From NCBI RefSeq assembly GCF_012030425.1, contig NZ_JAAUVN010000005.1:124001-188000 (forward strand): a DNA stretch of 64,000 nt, in the 5' to 3' direction. Source of the DNA: Sphingobacterium sp. B16(2022). Its GTDB lineage: Bacteria; Bacteroidota; Bacteroidia; Sphingobacteriales; Sphingobacteriaceae. Shown piece by piece: positions 50,148 through 58,999 of this stretch. A program made the position numbers and the translations under genes. The notes beneath the pieces are model-generated. The model had not been told where the DNA came from, ran no database searches, and saw nothing but the letters and a program-made list of their open reading frames with translations. Within the stretch, counting starts at the first letter, position 1; every line of letters starts with the position of its first letter.

Positions 50148-51068
50148 ATGAAAAGATCTGAATTTTTAAAAAACACCTTATTGGTTGCAGGTTCCGCTGT
50201 GAGCTTGAATACTTTAGCGGGTGAACAACAACAGAAAAAAAATAAGGCAGGAGCAGTATTTAACTTAGATTATGCACCGCATCAGGGCATGTTCAGTGCA
50301 ACTGCTGGTAAAAATTTTGTTGATGAAATAAAATATATGCATGAACTGGGATTCAGAAGTATCGAAGATAACGGTATGACAGGACGCAGTATCGATGAAC
50401 AAAAGAAAATAGGTGAAACGTTGGCATCTCTTGGGATGCGTATGGGCGTTTTTGTTGTTCCAAAGGGCGGGAACGGTGCCAATACTTTAGCGGCAGGTAA
50501 ACAAGAGTACATTGATATCTTTCTAAAAGGCTGTAAAGAGTCTGTGGAAGTAGCAAAACGTGTCAATGCAAAATGGGTAACGGTTGTTCCTGGCGATTAC
50601 GAACGTAATCTATCTATCGGGGTACAAACTGGTAATGTGATTGAGGCATTGAAGAGAGGGGCAGAAATTTTTGAACCACATGGCATAACGATGGTACTGG
50701 AGCCTTTAAGTGACAGTCCTGATTTATTTCTTAGATATTCAGATCAGACCTATGAAATATGCAAAGGTGTGGGAAGTCCTTCATGTAAATTATTATATGA
50801 TGCGTATCATATGCAAAAAAATGAAGGTAATCTCATTCATAAAATGAATGAGTGCTGGAATGAGATCGCTTATATTCAAGTAGGAGATAATCCAGGAAGA
50901 AGGGAACCTACTACAGGTGAAGTTAACTACAAAAATGTGTTTAAATGGCTTCACGAGAAGGGATTTAAAGGCGTGGTCGGTATGGAGCATGGTATGTCCA
51001 AAAGTGGCAAGATCGGCGAAGAAACTTTGGTCAACGCTTACAGAGAAGTAGATAATTTCTTAGTGTAA
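50148..51068 (+). CDS. Sugar phosphate isomerase/epimerase-fold protein (hydroxypyruvate isomerase-like), exported
   Basis: The protein has 306 residues. The N-terminus looks like an export signal (KRSEFLKNTLLVAGSAVS). The rest is an AP endonuclease 2-type TIM barrel with metal-binding positions: Glu in VLEPLSDS, Asp/His in LLYDAYHMQ, and the segment IAYIQVGDNPGRREPTTGEV that marks hydroxypyruvate isomerase-like members. The last glutamate is in GMEHGMS. The family isomerises keto/aldose sugars or derivatives. Position in the operon suggests it acts on a product of the oxidoreductases outside the cytoplasm. The substrate is inferred only as a keto-sugar. Confidence 0.85.
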   Translation: MKRSEFLKNTLLVAGSAVSLNTLAGEQQQKKNKAGAVFNLDYAPHQGMFSATAGKNFVDEIKYMHELGFRSIEDNGMTGRSIDEQKKIGETLASLGMRMGVFVVPKGGNGANTLAAGKQEYIDIFLKGCKESVEVAKRVNAKWVTVVPGDYERNLSIGVQTGNVIEALKRGAEIFEPHGITMVLEPLSDSPDLFLRYSDQTYEICKGVGSPSCKLLYDAYHMQKNEGNLIHKMNECWNEIAYIQVGDNPGRREPTTGEVNYKNVFKWLHEKGFKGVVGMEHGMSKSGKIGEETLVNAYREVDNFLV

Positions 51069-51160
51069 CTTGTACAATTGTTTTTTTTATGCTAGATTGT
51101 CATTTTAAAAACCAAATTCTTGATAGAAATCTCTTATTATAAAATAAACTAAAACATATA

Positions 51161-52411
51161 ATGTCCACATCTATTAGATTTAAATTATCCTTCATGATGT
51201 TCCTGGAATTCTTTATCTGGGGCGCATGGTTCGTTACATTGGGTACATACCTGAGTAAAAATTTACAAGCACAGCCGCTTGAAATTGCGAATGTTTTTTC
51301 AACCCAATCATTAGGTGCTATTATTGCTCCTTTTATTATCGGTATGATTGCCGATCGTTACTTTAACGCGGAACGTATATTAGGCGTATTGCATATCATC
51401 GGTGCGGTATTGATGTATCAAATGTATAATGCAACTGAAATTTCTTCTTTTTACCCTTATGTATTGGCTTATATGGTTTTATATATGCCGACACTATCAT
51501 TGGTAAATTCGGTATCATTCAGACAGTTGACCAATCCTGAGAAACAGTTCTCTAATATCCGTATTTGGGGAACTATCGGTTGGATCATTGCTGGTCTTTC
51601 AATCAGTTATTTGTTTAAATGGGATGCAGCAGAAGCTTCATCTGCTGGAGCTTTGAAAAATACCTTTTTAATGGGGGCTATTGCTTCTTTGGTGTTAGGT
51701 TTATTCTCATTTACATTGCCTAAAACGCCACCTGTTAAAATTGAGTCAGATCAGAAACCATCATTCTCATCGATCATCGGATTGGATGCTATCAAATTAT
51801 TGAAAGACCGTAATTTCTTGATTTTCTTCGTTTCATCGATTTTGATCTGTATTCCTTTGGCATTTTACTATCAAAATGCCAATCCATTTTTAGATCAAAT
51901 AGGAATGGAAAATCCTACTGGAAAAATGACAATTGGTCAGATTTCAGAAGTATTATTCTTATTAGCATTACCTGTTTTCTTTTCTAAATTCGGTTTCAAG
52001 AAAACGATTTTGGTTGGTATGCTTGCTTGGGCATTAAGATATATCTTATTTGCTTATGGTAATGCGGGCGATCTTTCTTTCATGTTGATATTAGGTATTG
52101 CTTTACACGGTATCTGTTACGATTTCTTTTTCGTTTCTGGACAAATTTATACCGATAGTAAAGCTGGAATCAAATATAAAAGTGCTGCACAGGGTTTGAT
52201 TACATTAGCGACTTATGGGGTAGGTCAGCTTATTGGATTCTGGGTTGCAGGTTTTATCGGAGAGAAATATGCATACTTGCAACAAGCTAATGTTGCTGAT
52301 TTTTGGAAACAAACATGGATCATTCCTGCGGGAATAGCATTCGTAGTCTTTATTATCTTTTTAGTTGCTTTTAAAGATGAGAAGGTCGAGAATAAAGCGG
52401 TTGCTGAATAA
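51161..52411 (+). CDS. Nucleoside:H+ symporter-type MFS permease
   Basis: The protein has 416 residues with twelve predicted membrane segments, of the NHS (NupG/XapB) type: FMMFLEFFIWGAWFVTLGTY at the start, the IADRYFNAERILG loop between helices 2 and 3, and a central NIRIWGTIGWIIAG. It is longer by few residues than E. coli NupG and shares its topology. In Bacteroidota sugar operons such proteins are usual next to GMC and Gfo/Idh/MocA genes and may carry the modified sugar into the cell. Nucleoside transport is therefore not assured. It is 92 bases from the upstream gene and 36 from the GMC gene. Confidence 0.85.
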   Translation: MSTSIRFKLSFMMFLEFFIWGAWFVTLGTYLSKNLQAQPLEIANVFSTQSLGAIIAPFIIGMIADRYFNAERILGVLHIIGAVLMYQMYNATEISSFYPYVLAYMVLYMPTLSLVNSVSFRQLTNPEKQFSNIRIWGTIGWIIAGLSISYLFKWDAAEASSAGALKNTFLMGAIASLVLGLFSFTLPKTPPVKIESDQKPSFSSIIGLDAIKLLKDRNFLIFFVSSILICIPLAFYYQNANPFLDQIGMENPTGKMTIGQISEVLFLLALPVFFSKFGFKKTILVGMLAWALRYILFAYGNAGDLSFMLILGIALHGICYDFFFVSGQIYTDSKAGIKYKSAAQGLITLATYGVGQLIGFWVAGFIGEKYAYLQQANVADFWKQTWIIPAGIAFVVFIIFLVAFKDEKVENKAVAE

Positions 52412-52447
52412 ATTAATAAAAGAACTAAAACTAAACAATAAAATAAA

Positions 52448-54136
52448 ATGGCTGAAAATAACACTTATGATGCTATTGTCATTGGTTCAGGAATCAGTGG
52501 TGGATGGGCAGCAAAAGAATTAACAGAAAAGGGTTTAAAAACTCTTATGTTAGAACGTGGTCGTAATATCGAGCACGTAAAAGATTATCCGTCGCCGAAT
52601 AAGAATCCTTGGGATTTCCCACATGCCGGAGGACGTACGCAAGAGATGATCAAAGAACGTCCAGTTTTGAGCAGGGATTATCCGTTAAATGAAAAAAACT
52701 TAGATTATTGGGTAAATGAACAAGAAAGTCCCTATACCGAAACTAAACGTTTTGACTGGTATAGAGGTTATCACGTAGGTGGTCGTTCATTGATGTGGGG
52801 AAGACAATCTTACCGACTTGGCGATTTAGATTTTGAAGCAAATTTAAAAGATGGACACGGTGTAGATTGGCCGATCCGTTATAAAGATATTGCTCCTTGG
52901 TACAGCTATGCAGAGAAATTTGCTGGTATCAGCGGTAACCGTGATGGTTTGGATGTATTGCCGGATGGTGATTTTATGCCTGCTATGGCGATGAATATCG
53001 TGGAAAAGGATCTTGCAGCACGTTTGAAAAAAGAATACGGTGGTAACCGCCATTTTATTATGGGAAGAACAGCAAACATTACTGTTCCTCATCATAACCG
53101 TATCAACTGTCAATATCAAAACCAATGTTGGTTAGGTTGTAATTTTGGTGCTTATTTTAGTACACAATCGGCAACATTACCAGCAGCAGTAGCAACTGGC
53201 AATTTGACATTACGTCCATTCTCAATTGTTACGAAAATCATTTATGATAAAAATACCAAGAAAGCAAAAGGTGTTGAAATTGTAGATGCGGAAACAAATC
53301 AAACGTATGAGTTTTTTGCTAAAGTGATCTTCGTTAATGCATCTGCATTTAACTCAACTTGGGTACTGATGAACTCAGCTACAGATGTTTGGGAAGGTGG
53401 ACTTGGAAGTAGCAGTGGAGAATTGGGACATAACGTAATGGATCACCATTTCCGTTGTGGAGCAGGAGGTAATGTAGAAGGATATTTAGATAGCTATGTA
53501 TTTGGTCGTAGACCAACAGGATTATATGTGCCACGTTTTGTTAACGTTGCTGGAGATGACAAGAAACGTGATTATGTTCGTGGTTTTGGTTATCAAGGAG
53601 CTGCAGGCCGTGGTCGCTGGTCTGGAGAGGTCGCGGAGATGAGTGTAGGTGGCGCATGGAAAGATGCTCTTACCGAAGCTGGTGATTGGAACGTAGGTTT
53701 TACTGCTTTCGGTGAGATTTTACCATACCATGAAAACAAAATTAGCTTAGACAAAACTAAAAAAGATAAATGGGGTCTTCCTGTATTATCAATGGACGTT
53801 GAAATCAAGGATAATGAGTTAAAGATGCGTGGTGATATGCAAAATGAGATGAAAGAGATGTTGGAGAAAATTGGTGTTAAGGACACATATACTTATGATA
53901 ACGTGTATGGTTTTGGTCAAGGTATCCATGAAATGGGAACTGCTCGTATGGGTAGAGATCCTAAAACATCTGTTTTAAATGGTAACAACCAGGTTTGGGA
54001 TGCGCTTAACGTTTTTGTAACTGATGGTGCAGCGATGACTTCTGCAGGCTGTGTCAATCCTTCATTAACGTATATGGCATTAACAGCTAGAGCGGTTGAT
54101 TTTGCTGTAAGTGAGTTGAAAAAAGGTAATCTTTAA
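52448..54136 (+). CDS. GMC family oxidoreductase (glucoside 3-dehydrogenase-like catalytic subunit)
   Basis: The protein has 562 residues. It opens with the FAD-binding loop AIVIGSGISGGWAAKEL. Further motifs are YHVGGRSLMWGRQSYR, CQYQNQCWLGCNFGAYF (a cysteine-rich segment common in the gluconate/glucoside dehydrogenase group), EMGTARMG and TSAGCVNPSLTYMALTARA at the end. It has no signal peptide. Its likely partner, encoded after one gene at 55606, carries a Tat lipoprotein signal, so the complex would be exported by hitch-hiking. The expected reaction is oxidation of sugar C3 or C2 hydroxyls with electrons passed to a carrier. Substrate is inferred from synteny. Confidence 0.9.
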   Translation: MAENNTYDAIVIGSGISGGWAAKELTEKGLKTLMLERGRNIEHVKDYPSPNKNPWDFPHAGGRTQEMIKERPVLSRDYPLNEKNLDYWVNEQESPYTETKRFDWYRGYHVGGRSLMWGRQSYRLGDLDFEANLKDGHGVDWPIRYKDIAPWYSYAEKFAGISGNRDGLDVLPDGDFMPAMAMNIVEKDLAARLKKEYGGNRHFIMGRTANITVPHHNRINCQYQNQCWLGCNFGAYFSTQSATLPAAVATGNLTLRPFSIVTKIIYDKNTKKAKGVEIVDAETNQTYEFFAKVIFVNASAFNSTWVLMNSATDVWEGGLGSSSGELGHNVMDHHFRCGAGGNVEGYLDSYVFGRRPTGLYVPRFVNVAGDDKKRDYVRGFGYQGAAGRGRWSGEVAEMSVGGAWKDALTEAGDWNVGFTAFGEILPYHENKISLDKTKKDKWGLPVLSMDVEIKDNELKMRGDMQNEMKEMLEKIGVKDTYTYDNVYGFGQGIHEMGTARMGRDPKTSVLNGNNQVWDALNVFVTDGAAMTSAGCVNPSLTYMALTARAVDFAVSELKKGNL

Positions 54137-54155
54137 TCAGTTATAAATCTAAATT

Positions 54156-55586
54156 ATGGAAAAGAATAATTCATCAAGAAGAGACTTTCTGAAAAAAGCT
54201 GCCTTATTTGGCGCTGGAGTGACTATACTGCCCCGCCATGTATTGGGTGGAGTAGGTTTTACAGCACCGAGTGATATGTTGAATGTTGCATCTGTAGGTG
54301 TCGGTGGTATGGGGGGATCAGACGTATCGCGATTTGCAGCAAGTGGAAAAGCAAATATTGCTTACCTATGTGATGTAGATACGCGTCGTGCGGCAGATTC
54401 TGTGAAAAAGTTTCCGAAGGCAAAATTTTATAAGGATTTCCGTGATATGCTCGATAAAGAGCATAAACATATTGATGCAGTTTCAGTATCAACACCGGAT
54501 CATCAGCATGCTATTGTAGCTTTGGCAGCAATGCAATTGGGTAAGCACGTTTATGTGCAAAAACCATTAGCTCATGATGTTTGGGAAGCACGTGTTTTGA
54601 CACAAGCAGCCAAGAAATATAAAGTTGTGACGCAAATGGGTAATCAAGGAGCATCAGGTGATGGTGTGAGACAGATGCGCGAATGGGTTGACGCAGGGAT
54701 GATTGGAGATCTGAAAGAGATCTTCTGTTGGACCGATCGCCCAGTATGGCCTCAAGGTATCCAATGGCCTACACAACAAGCTCCAGTTCCACAAGAATTG
54801 GATTGGGATCTTTGGTTAGGTACTGCTCCAAAAAAAGATTATGTTGAAAAATTGATTCCTTTCAACTGGAGAGGATGGTGGGATTATGGAACAGGTGCAT
54901 TAGGTGATATGGGATGCCATAACATGGAAGCGCCTTTTAGTATCTATGGTCTTCAATATGTGAAAGATGTACAGGCAACTGTTGGATCTGTATATGTTGA
55001 CGAATTTAAAAGAGGATATTTCCCAGAAAGCTGTCCGCCGTCAAGCTATGCCGTAATGACATTCCCGAAAACGGATAAAACAGCAGGAGATGTTAAGCTA
55101 CATTGGATGGATGGTGGAATTCAACCACCAAGACCAGATGAACTAGGTCCTAATGAGGCTTTTGGCGACGGTGGAAATGGTATTTTATTTATCGGTACGA
55201 AAGGTAAAATATTGGCCGATACTTACGCTGCAAATCCGAGATTATTGCCTACAACTGCTTCTTATACGACTCCAAAACAAAAGTATGCACGTGTTAAAGG
55301 TGGTGCCGATGGTCACTGGGCACAATGGGTAGAAGGTTGTATTGCTGGTTATGGTAATATGCAGATGTCTTCTCCTTTTGAAATTGCTGGACCATTGACA
55401 GAAGCTTTACTGATGGCAAACTTGGCTATCCGTGGATCAGATTTGAAAGTTGATAATAAATATCCAGGAAGAAACTTACGCTTATTATGGGATAATAATA
55501 ATATGCGTGTGACGAATTTTGATGAAGTAAACCAGTTCGTGAAGCGTAACTACCGTCCAGGCTGGGAAGTTAATTATACAATTTAA
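54156..55586 (+). CDS. Gfo/Idh/MocA family oxidoreductase, Tat-exported
   Basis: The protein has 476 residues. The twin-arginine signal is SSRRDFLKKAALFGAG. The Rossmann region begins VASVGVGGMGGSDV. The family EKP motif is replaced by QKP in HVYVQKPLAHD (about 130-139), as in a Bacteroidota/Planctomycetota subgroup. A long insert with DWDLWLGTAPKKDY and GALGDMGCHNMEAPF is typical of that group. It sits between the GMC gene (19 bases) and the small-subunit gene (19 bases) and should handle a sugar in the same exported pathway. It is unlike the gene at 47764 in length and motif, so they are not simple duplicates. Confidence 0.9.
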   Translation: MEKNNSSRRDFLKKAALFGAGVTILPRHVLGGVGFTAPSDMLNVASVGVGGMGGSDVSRFAASGKANIAYLCDVDTRRAADSVKKFPKAKFYKDFRDMLDKEHKHIDAVSVSTPDHQHAIVALAAMQLGKHVYVQKPLAHDVWEARVLTQAAKKYKVVTQMGNQGASGDGVRQMREWVDAGMIGDLKEIFCWTDRPVWPQGIQWPTQQAPVPQELDWDLWLGTAPKKDYVEKLIPFNWRGWWDYGTGALGDMGCHNMEAPFSIYGLQYVKDVQATVGSVYVDEFKRGYFPESCPPSSYAVMTFPKTDKTAGDVKLHWMDGGIQPPRPDELGPNEAFGDGGNGILFIGTKGKILADTYAANPRLLPTTASYTTPKQKYARVKGGADGHWAQWVEGCIAGYGNMQMSSPFEIAGPLTEALLMANLAIRGSDLKVDNKYPGRNLRLLWDNNNMRVTNFDEVNQFVKRNYRPGWEVNYTI

Positions 55587-55605
55587 GTATTAAAAGAGAT
55601 TGATT

Positions 55606-56238
55606 ATGAATAGAAGAGAAGCAATTCAACGTGTCGCAATGTTGATGGGAGGCGTGGTCATTGGTTCAAGCCTTTTTCTTGAAGGTTGTTCACGCTCTGC
55701 TACTAAACAGGTAGAAGTTTTATTCGAACCTAAGACAACCGATTTATTGGGAGACTTAGCCGAAGCAATATTACCGAAAACCTCTACTCCTGGAGCTAAA
55801 GAAGCAGGCGTGGGAAGCTTTATCCCAGTGATGGTAAGAGATTGTTATACCGATGAACAACAAACTGTTTTCATGGATGGAATTAACAACCTAAATAAAA
55901 AAGCACAAGAGTTAATGAAGAAAAATTTCTTAGATCTTTCTGCTGAAGAACGTACAAGTTTTGTAAACTTACTAGACAAAGAAGCTGGTGAGTTTAATAA
56001 AAAACAAGATGAGGCGACAAAAGAAGAACGTGAGAAAAATGCTGTAAAACAAAATGAATTATATAGAGAAGTGGAAAACAAACCACCTCATTGGTTTACC
56101 ATGTTTAAGCAGTTGACCTTAACAGGATACTTTAATTCGGAACTGGGATTAACTAAAGCATTGCGCTATGTGAAGATTCCAGGAAAATTCGATGGAAATT
56201 ACCCTTATAAAAAAGGTGATAAAGCTTTTGCAGGTTAA
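55606..56238 (+). CDS. Gluconate 2-dehydrogenase subunit 3 family protein (GMC partner), Tat lipoprotein
   Basis: The protein has 210 residues from ATG 55606; a TTG at 55600 is also in frame but adds only two residues. The N-terminus combines twin arginines (MNRREAIQRV) with a lipobox ending at Cys28 (LFLEGC). The mature helical protein, with DLAEAILPKTSTPGAKEAGVG and the C-terminal YFNSELGLTKALRYVKIPG, matches gluconate dehydrogenase subunit 3, which accompanies GMC dehydrogenases. It gives the GMC subunit its export signal and membrane anchor. It is the last gene before the terminator. Confidence 0.9.
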   Translation: MNRREAIQRVAMLMGGVVIGSSLFLEGCSRSATKQVEVLFEPKTTDLLGDLAEAILPKTSTPGAKEAGVGSFIPVMVRDCYTDEQQTVFMDGINNLNKKAQELMKKNFLDLSAEERTSFVNLLDKEAGEFNKKQDEATKEEREKNAVKQNELYREVENKPPHWFTMFKQLTLTGYFNSELGLTKALRYVKIPGKFDGNYPYKKGDKAFAG

Positions 56239-56260
56239 TTCAAAAAGATAAAGAAGAAAA

Positions 56261-56286
56261 GGGGGTACTTCAAGCGAAGTACTCCC
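56261..56286. terminator. Terminator between the sugar operon and the thioesterase gene
   Basis: An 11-bp stem (GGGGGTACTTC with GAAGTACTCCC, one G.T pair), loop AAGC, between convergent genes. T residues follow on the plus strand (TTATTATTT) and a TTTTC run on the minus strand. Confidence 0.8.
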
Positions 56287-56289
56287 TTA

Positions 56290-57015
56290 TTATTTAGTTT
56301 CGATTTCTAAGGCGAAAGAAACACGTTCTTGCTTTGTGACCGTCATGAAATAGCCTTTATCTGTTGAGTTACCACTAATTTCTACACGGTCATTATAGCG
56401 GAGTTCTCGTAGGTAATTCATTTCTATGGATACAATTTGATTTGTAAGCACTAATTCCATCGGTAATCTGTCCATACACCAATCTAAATATTTGACATTA
56501 TTAGCATGATTGACAATATCCAGATCCGATATTTTAACCGTATAGTTTTCGATTGGTTTTACGGTCTGTGCTAGATTTAGTTTTGAAAAAGGCTTTTGCG
56601 TACTGTGACGCTCTGGAAATGTTTTAAAATCGCCAAGTGCTATTGCCAGTTCCTCAGGTCCTCTTTTTACAGTATTGATAACTGCCCAATAACTTGTAGC
56701 AGTCACATAAAGTTGGTTATTGACATACACCTCAAAATTACGGGTTGATTTAGCCCCTTCTAAGTGCTGAATCCAGGTTTTTATGGTCACTATATCCATC
56801 CATTTTGGCAAGCGGTTTATTTCAAACCGGATACGGCTTAACACCCAGGTCTGATTATTTTTGGCCATTTCCCTAAAACCAAAACCTGCAATAGTCGCAT
56901 GTTCACCAGCTGTGAGCTGCAGTAAATTGGAAAGATCAGAATAACGGATTCTGGCATTTGAATAGCATTGTGTAAAATTGATTTCCCAGTTTTTTTCAAA
57001 TGTTGAATTGTCCAT
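56290..57015 (-). CDS. Acyl-ACP thioesterase
   Basis: The protein has 241 residues: two hot-dog domains. The first starts FTQCYSNARIRYSDLSNLLQL and holds MDIVTIKTWIQHLEG; the second carries SDLDIVNHANNVKYLDWCMD, with the Asn/His catalytic region of FatA/FatB-like enzymes. It releases fatty acids from acyl-carrier protein in the cytosol. It is single and convergent with the sugar operon. A TAAATTTG box on the minus strand at 57032-57039 could be its -7 promoter element, but no -33 match was found. Confidence 0.88.
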   Translation of the reverse strand: MDNSTFEKNWEINFTQCYSNARIRYSDLSNLLQLTAGEHATIAGFGFREMAKNNQTWVLSRIRFEINRLPKWMDIVTIKTWIQHLEGAKSTRNFEVYVNNQLYVTATSYWAVINTVKRGPEELAIALGDFKTFPERHSTQKPFSKLNLAQTVKPIENYTVKISDLDIVNHANNVKYLDWCMDRLPMELVLTNQIVSIEMNYLRELRYNDRVEISGNSTDKGYFMTVTKQERVSFALEIETK

Positions 57016-57220
57016 TTTTGATAAATTTCAACAAATTTAGGCATTATTATGCTGTAGCATAAGTCATTTTGTAAAATAAATGTTAAAATCGAAATAGTAT
57101 TGGTATTTTATCGAGGATTCCTTACATTTAAATAAGGTTAAGTATATGTTATAACAATTAGGAGCGTTATAAATGAAATGTCTTACTTAATCAAAGTGTC
57201 AATTATAAATTATTAGTAGT

Positions 57221-57487
57221 ATGATCGGAGAATTGATAGAAAAAGAACAAATCTCTTCATTCAAAATAGTGGCGGCGAATGAAGATAAAAGTCAAACATT
57301 TTTAGAAACTTTAAAAGGAGCTTTGCGATTGGGGAATGAATTTAAGTCGAAGACTACAATAGCCTTTCAAACAGAAGTAGGTCCTAAAAGAATAGAAACA
57401 ACAGTTTGGTCGTTAACGGATAAGTATCTCCAAATAAAAAGCGGTGTATTGATTCCTCTGAGATCAATTTTAGCAATAGAATATTAA
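57221..57487 (+). CDS. Small conserved-looking protein of unknown function
   Basis: The protein has 88 residues, without signal peptide or membrane helix, predicted alpha then beta-rich: FLETLKGALRLGNEFKSK, then KTTIAFQTEVGPKRIETTVW and LTDKYLQIKSGVLIPLRSILAIEY. The last segment resembles the end of small PH- or SH3-like beta domains. I do not recognise it. It stands alone between divergent and convergent neighbours, with about 200 bases of AT-rich upstream sequence. A terminator follows 24 bases after its stop. The codon use is like its neighbours, so I take it as real. Confidence 0.65.
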   Translation: MIGELIEKEQISSFKIVAANEDKSQTFLETLKGALRLGNEFKSKTTIAFQTEVGPKRIETTVWSLTDKYLQIKSGVLIPLRSILAIEY

Positions 57488-57510
57488 ACAAAAATAATTA
57501 CTCAAAAAAA

Positions 57511-57545
57511 AGAAAAGTGCTGTTATATCAGCACTTTTCTTTTTT
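57511..57545. terminator. Terminator overlapping the end of the convergent phosphatase-family gene
   Basis: A perfect 12-bp stem (AGAAAAGTGCTG, 57511-57522, with CAGCACTTTTCT, 57529-57540), loop TTATAT, then a T run on the plus strand and, on the minus strand, T residues after the stem. The last codons and stop of the minus gene (57528) lie inside the right arm. Confidence 0.85.
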
Positions 57546-58577
57546 TTCCTCAGCTAATTCCCGATCTTCCTGATCTAAATCTAATGTGTTGTCTTCTTGT
57601 TCTGCATCCGCGGATTTTTCGTATTGTAATACGGTCAGAATTGGGAAGTGATCTGAATCAAAATTATTCAGTCTTTTCATTTTCTTTAATTTAAAGTCTG
57701 TACTACAGAAAATATGATCTAAAGGAAAGCGCATAAAAAAATGATGGGCGTGAAAAGTATTCAGAAAGAAACGGCCTCTTCTCGGATCAAGTAATTGACT
57801 TGTCTTTAAAAATAATTCAGTGGTGTAGCTCCAGGCGACGTCATTCAGATCACCGCAAACTATCACAGGTATTTTTGATGCTAAAGCTTTATCTGCAATC
57901 AGAAGGAGTTCCTTATCACGTTCTGTTGACCTTGGGTTTTCACCTGGTACAGGAGGAGTCGGATGTACCGCATATAACTGAATGACCTGCCCATTTCGTA
58001 AAATTACTTTTGTATGAATGGAAGGGATATCATCCTCCACAAGAAATTTGACTTCACTTTCCTTCAATTCCAATTTAGAGTACAGCAACATACCATAAGT
58101 GTTATCTATCGGTTTCTCTACACGATAGGGGTAGGTATCTGTGGCCTCCTTAAGCTGTTCCATCCATTCATGGCTGGTTTCCAGTAGCAGTACCAGGTCA
58201 GCATCAGTCTTTTTAATTTCCGCAATGCAGCCTTTGTAATTGGTATTATCTTCAAACACATTTGATATCATAATACTGATGGTTTGATCGGGTATTTCCT
58301 GTTTTACTCTTAAAATCTGCTTTTTCCCAAGAGGAGTAAAGGGAATAATCTGTTTTAATAGGTATAATATAGTCCCTGAAAGTAAGGTTACATAGATATA
58401 GAAGGTTAGCGTTTTGTTAGAGAATATTAAAAGGAGCGCCAGTGACAGGGCTGTTAATACAAGCTTTTGTAGTCTTGGATACTCAAAAATTCGGAATGTC
58501 CAATAATCATTCCTTATTAATGGAATAAAACTTATAATGATTAGGATGGAAGAAAAAATATATAGAGCTGTGTGCAT
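57528..58577 (-). CDS. Endonuclease/exonuclease/phosphatase family membrane protein
   Basis: The protein has 349 residues: three membrane segments in the first 90, then a catalytic domain (about 100-325) of the EEP fold with MISNVFEDNTNYKGC, a Glu in LVLLLETSHEWM, AVHPTPPVPGENPRS, and the catalytic CGDLNDVAWS and SDHFPIL at the end. Members with this membrane lead are common in Bacteroidota and may act on phosphoesters or lipids outside the inner membrane. The acidic C-terminal tail (EQEDNTLDLDQEDRE) is low complexity. Substrate is unknown. Confidence 0.85.
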   Translation of the reverse strand: MHTALYIFSSILIIISFIPLIRNDYWTFRIFEYPRLQKLVLTALSLALLLIFSNKTLTFYIYVTLLSGTILYLLKQIIPFTPLGKKQILRVKQEIPDQTISIMISNVFEDNTNYKGCIAEIKKTDADLVLLLETSHEWMEQLKEATDTYPYRVEKPIDNTYGMLLYSKLELKESEVKFLVEDDIPSIHTKVILRNGQVIQLYAVHPTPPVPGENPRSTERDKELLLIADKALASKIPVIVCGDLNDVAWSYTTELFLKTSQLLDPRRGRFFLNTFHAHHFFMRFPLDHIFCSTDFKLKKMKRLNNFDSDHFPILTVLQYEKSADAEQEDNTLDLDQEDRELAEEKKEKC

Positions 58578-58710
58578 ATGTAATCTATTTGTGCGATAAA
58601 AATAGAAAAATAATCAAGAAAAGATGATTCGGGCACAATAAAATGAGAATTGGAAGATAGTAGAAGCAGGCTATAAGGGCATCATGTATGGGGAATCGTT
58701 AAAAATGCAT

Positions 58711-58753
58711 ACACCATTATGTAAACTTTCTGCCGGAGTTTACATAATGGTGT
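58711..58753 (-). terminator. Perfect 17-bp hairpin downstream of the antiporter operon
   Basis: ACACCATTATGTAAACT (58711-58727) pairs perfectly with 58737-58753 around a 9-base loop. On the minus strand it follows the small gene and is trailed by ATGCATTTTTAA, so it may terminate the antiporter operon. The weak T tract leaves room for another role. Confidence 0.65.
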
Positions 58754-58769
58754 AACAATGGATCATCTA

Positions 58770-58988
58770 TTATTCTTCGTATAAGCGCTCAACGGCAAAA
58801 CCATTTTGTTTCAGACGTAGTGCTATTTCAAACGCTTGAATATTTAGAGCTTCCAATTTTAATATTAATCCGTTGCTGAATCTGTTAATATTAATGGTGA
58901 TGATGTTGGGAATCTTCTTTAAAGTTTCCTCTAATTGATGAATTTTGTCTTCATTAATTAGCATGGTTTCAAAAATGTATTTTTCCAT
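58770..58988 (-). CDS. Small ACT/HMA-like protein following the antiporter
   Basis: The protein has 72 residues from ATG 58988 (MEKYIFETMLINEDK); a longer frame to 59042 lies inside the antiporter gene and is not credible. The order strand-helix-strand-strand-helix-strand suggests a ferredoxin-like (ACT or HMA-type) fold: KYIFETMLI, HQLEETLKKIPN, IITININRF, LILKLEALN, AFEIALRLKQNG, FAVERLYEE. It lies 11 bases after the antiporter stop. Such a domain could sense a ligand or bind the transporter. I do not recognise it as a known family. Confidence 0.65.
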   Translation of the reverse strand: MEKYIFETMLINEDKIHQLEETLKKIPNIITININRFSNGLILKLEALNIQAFEIALRLKQNGFAVERLYEE

Positions 58989-58999
58989 AACAATAAATA

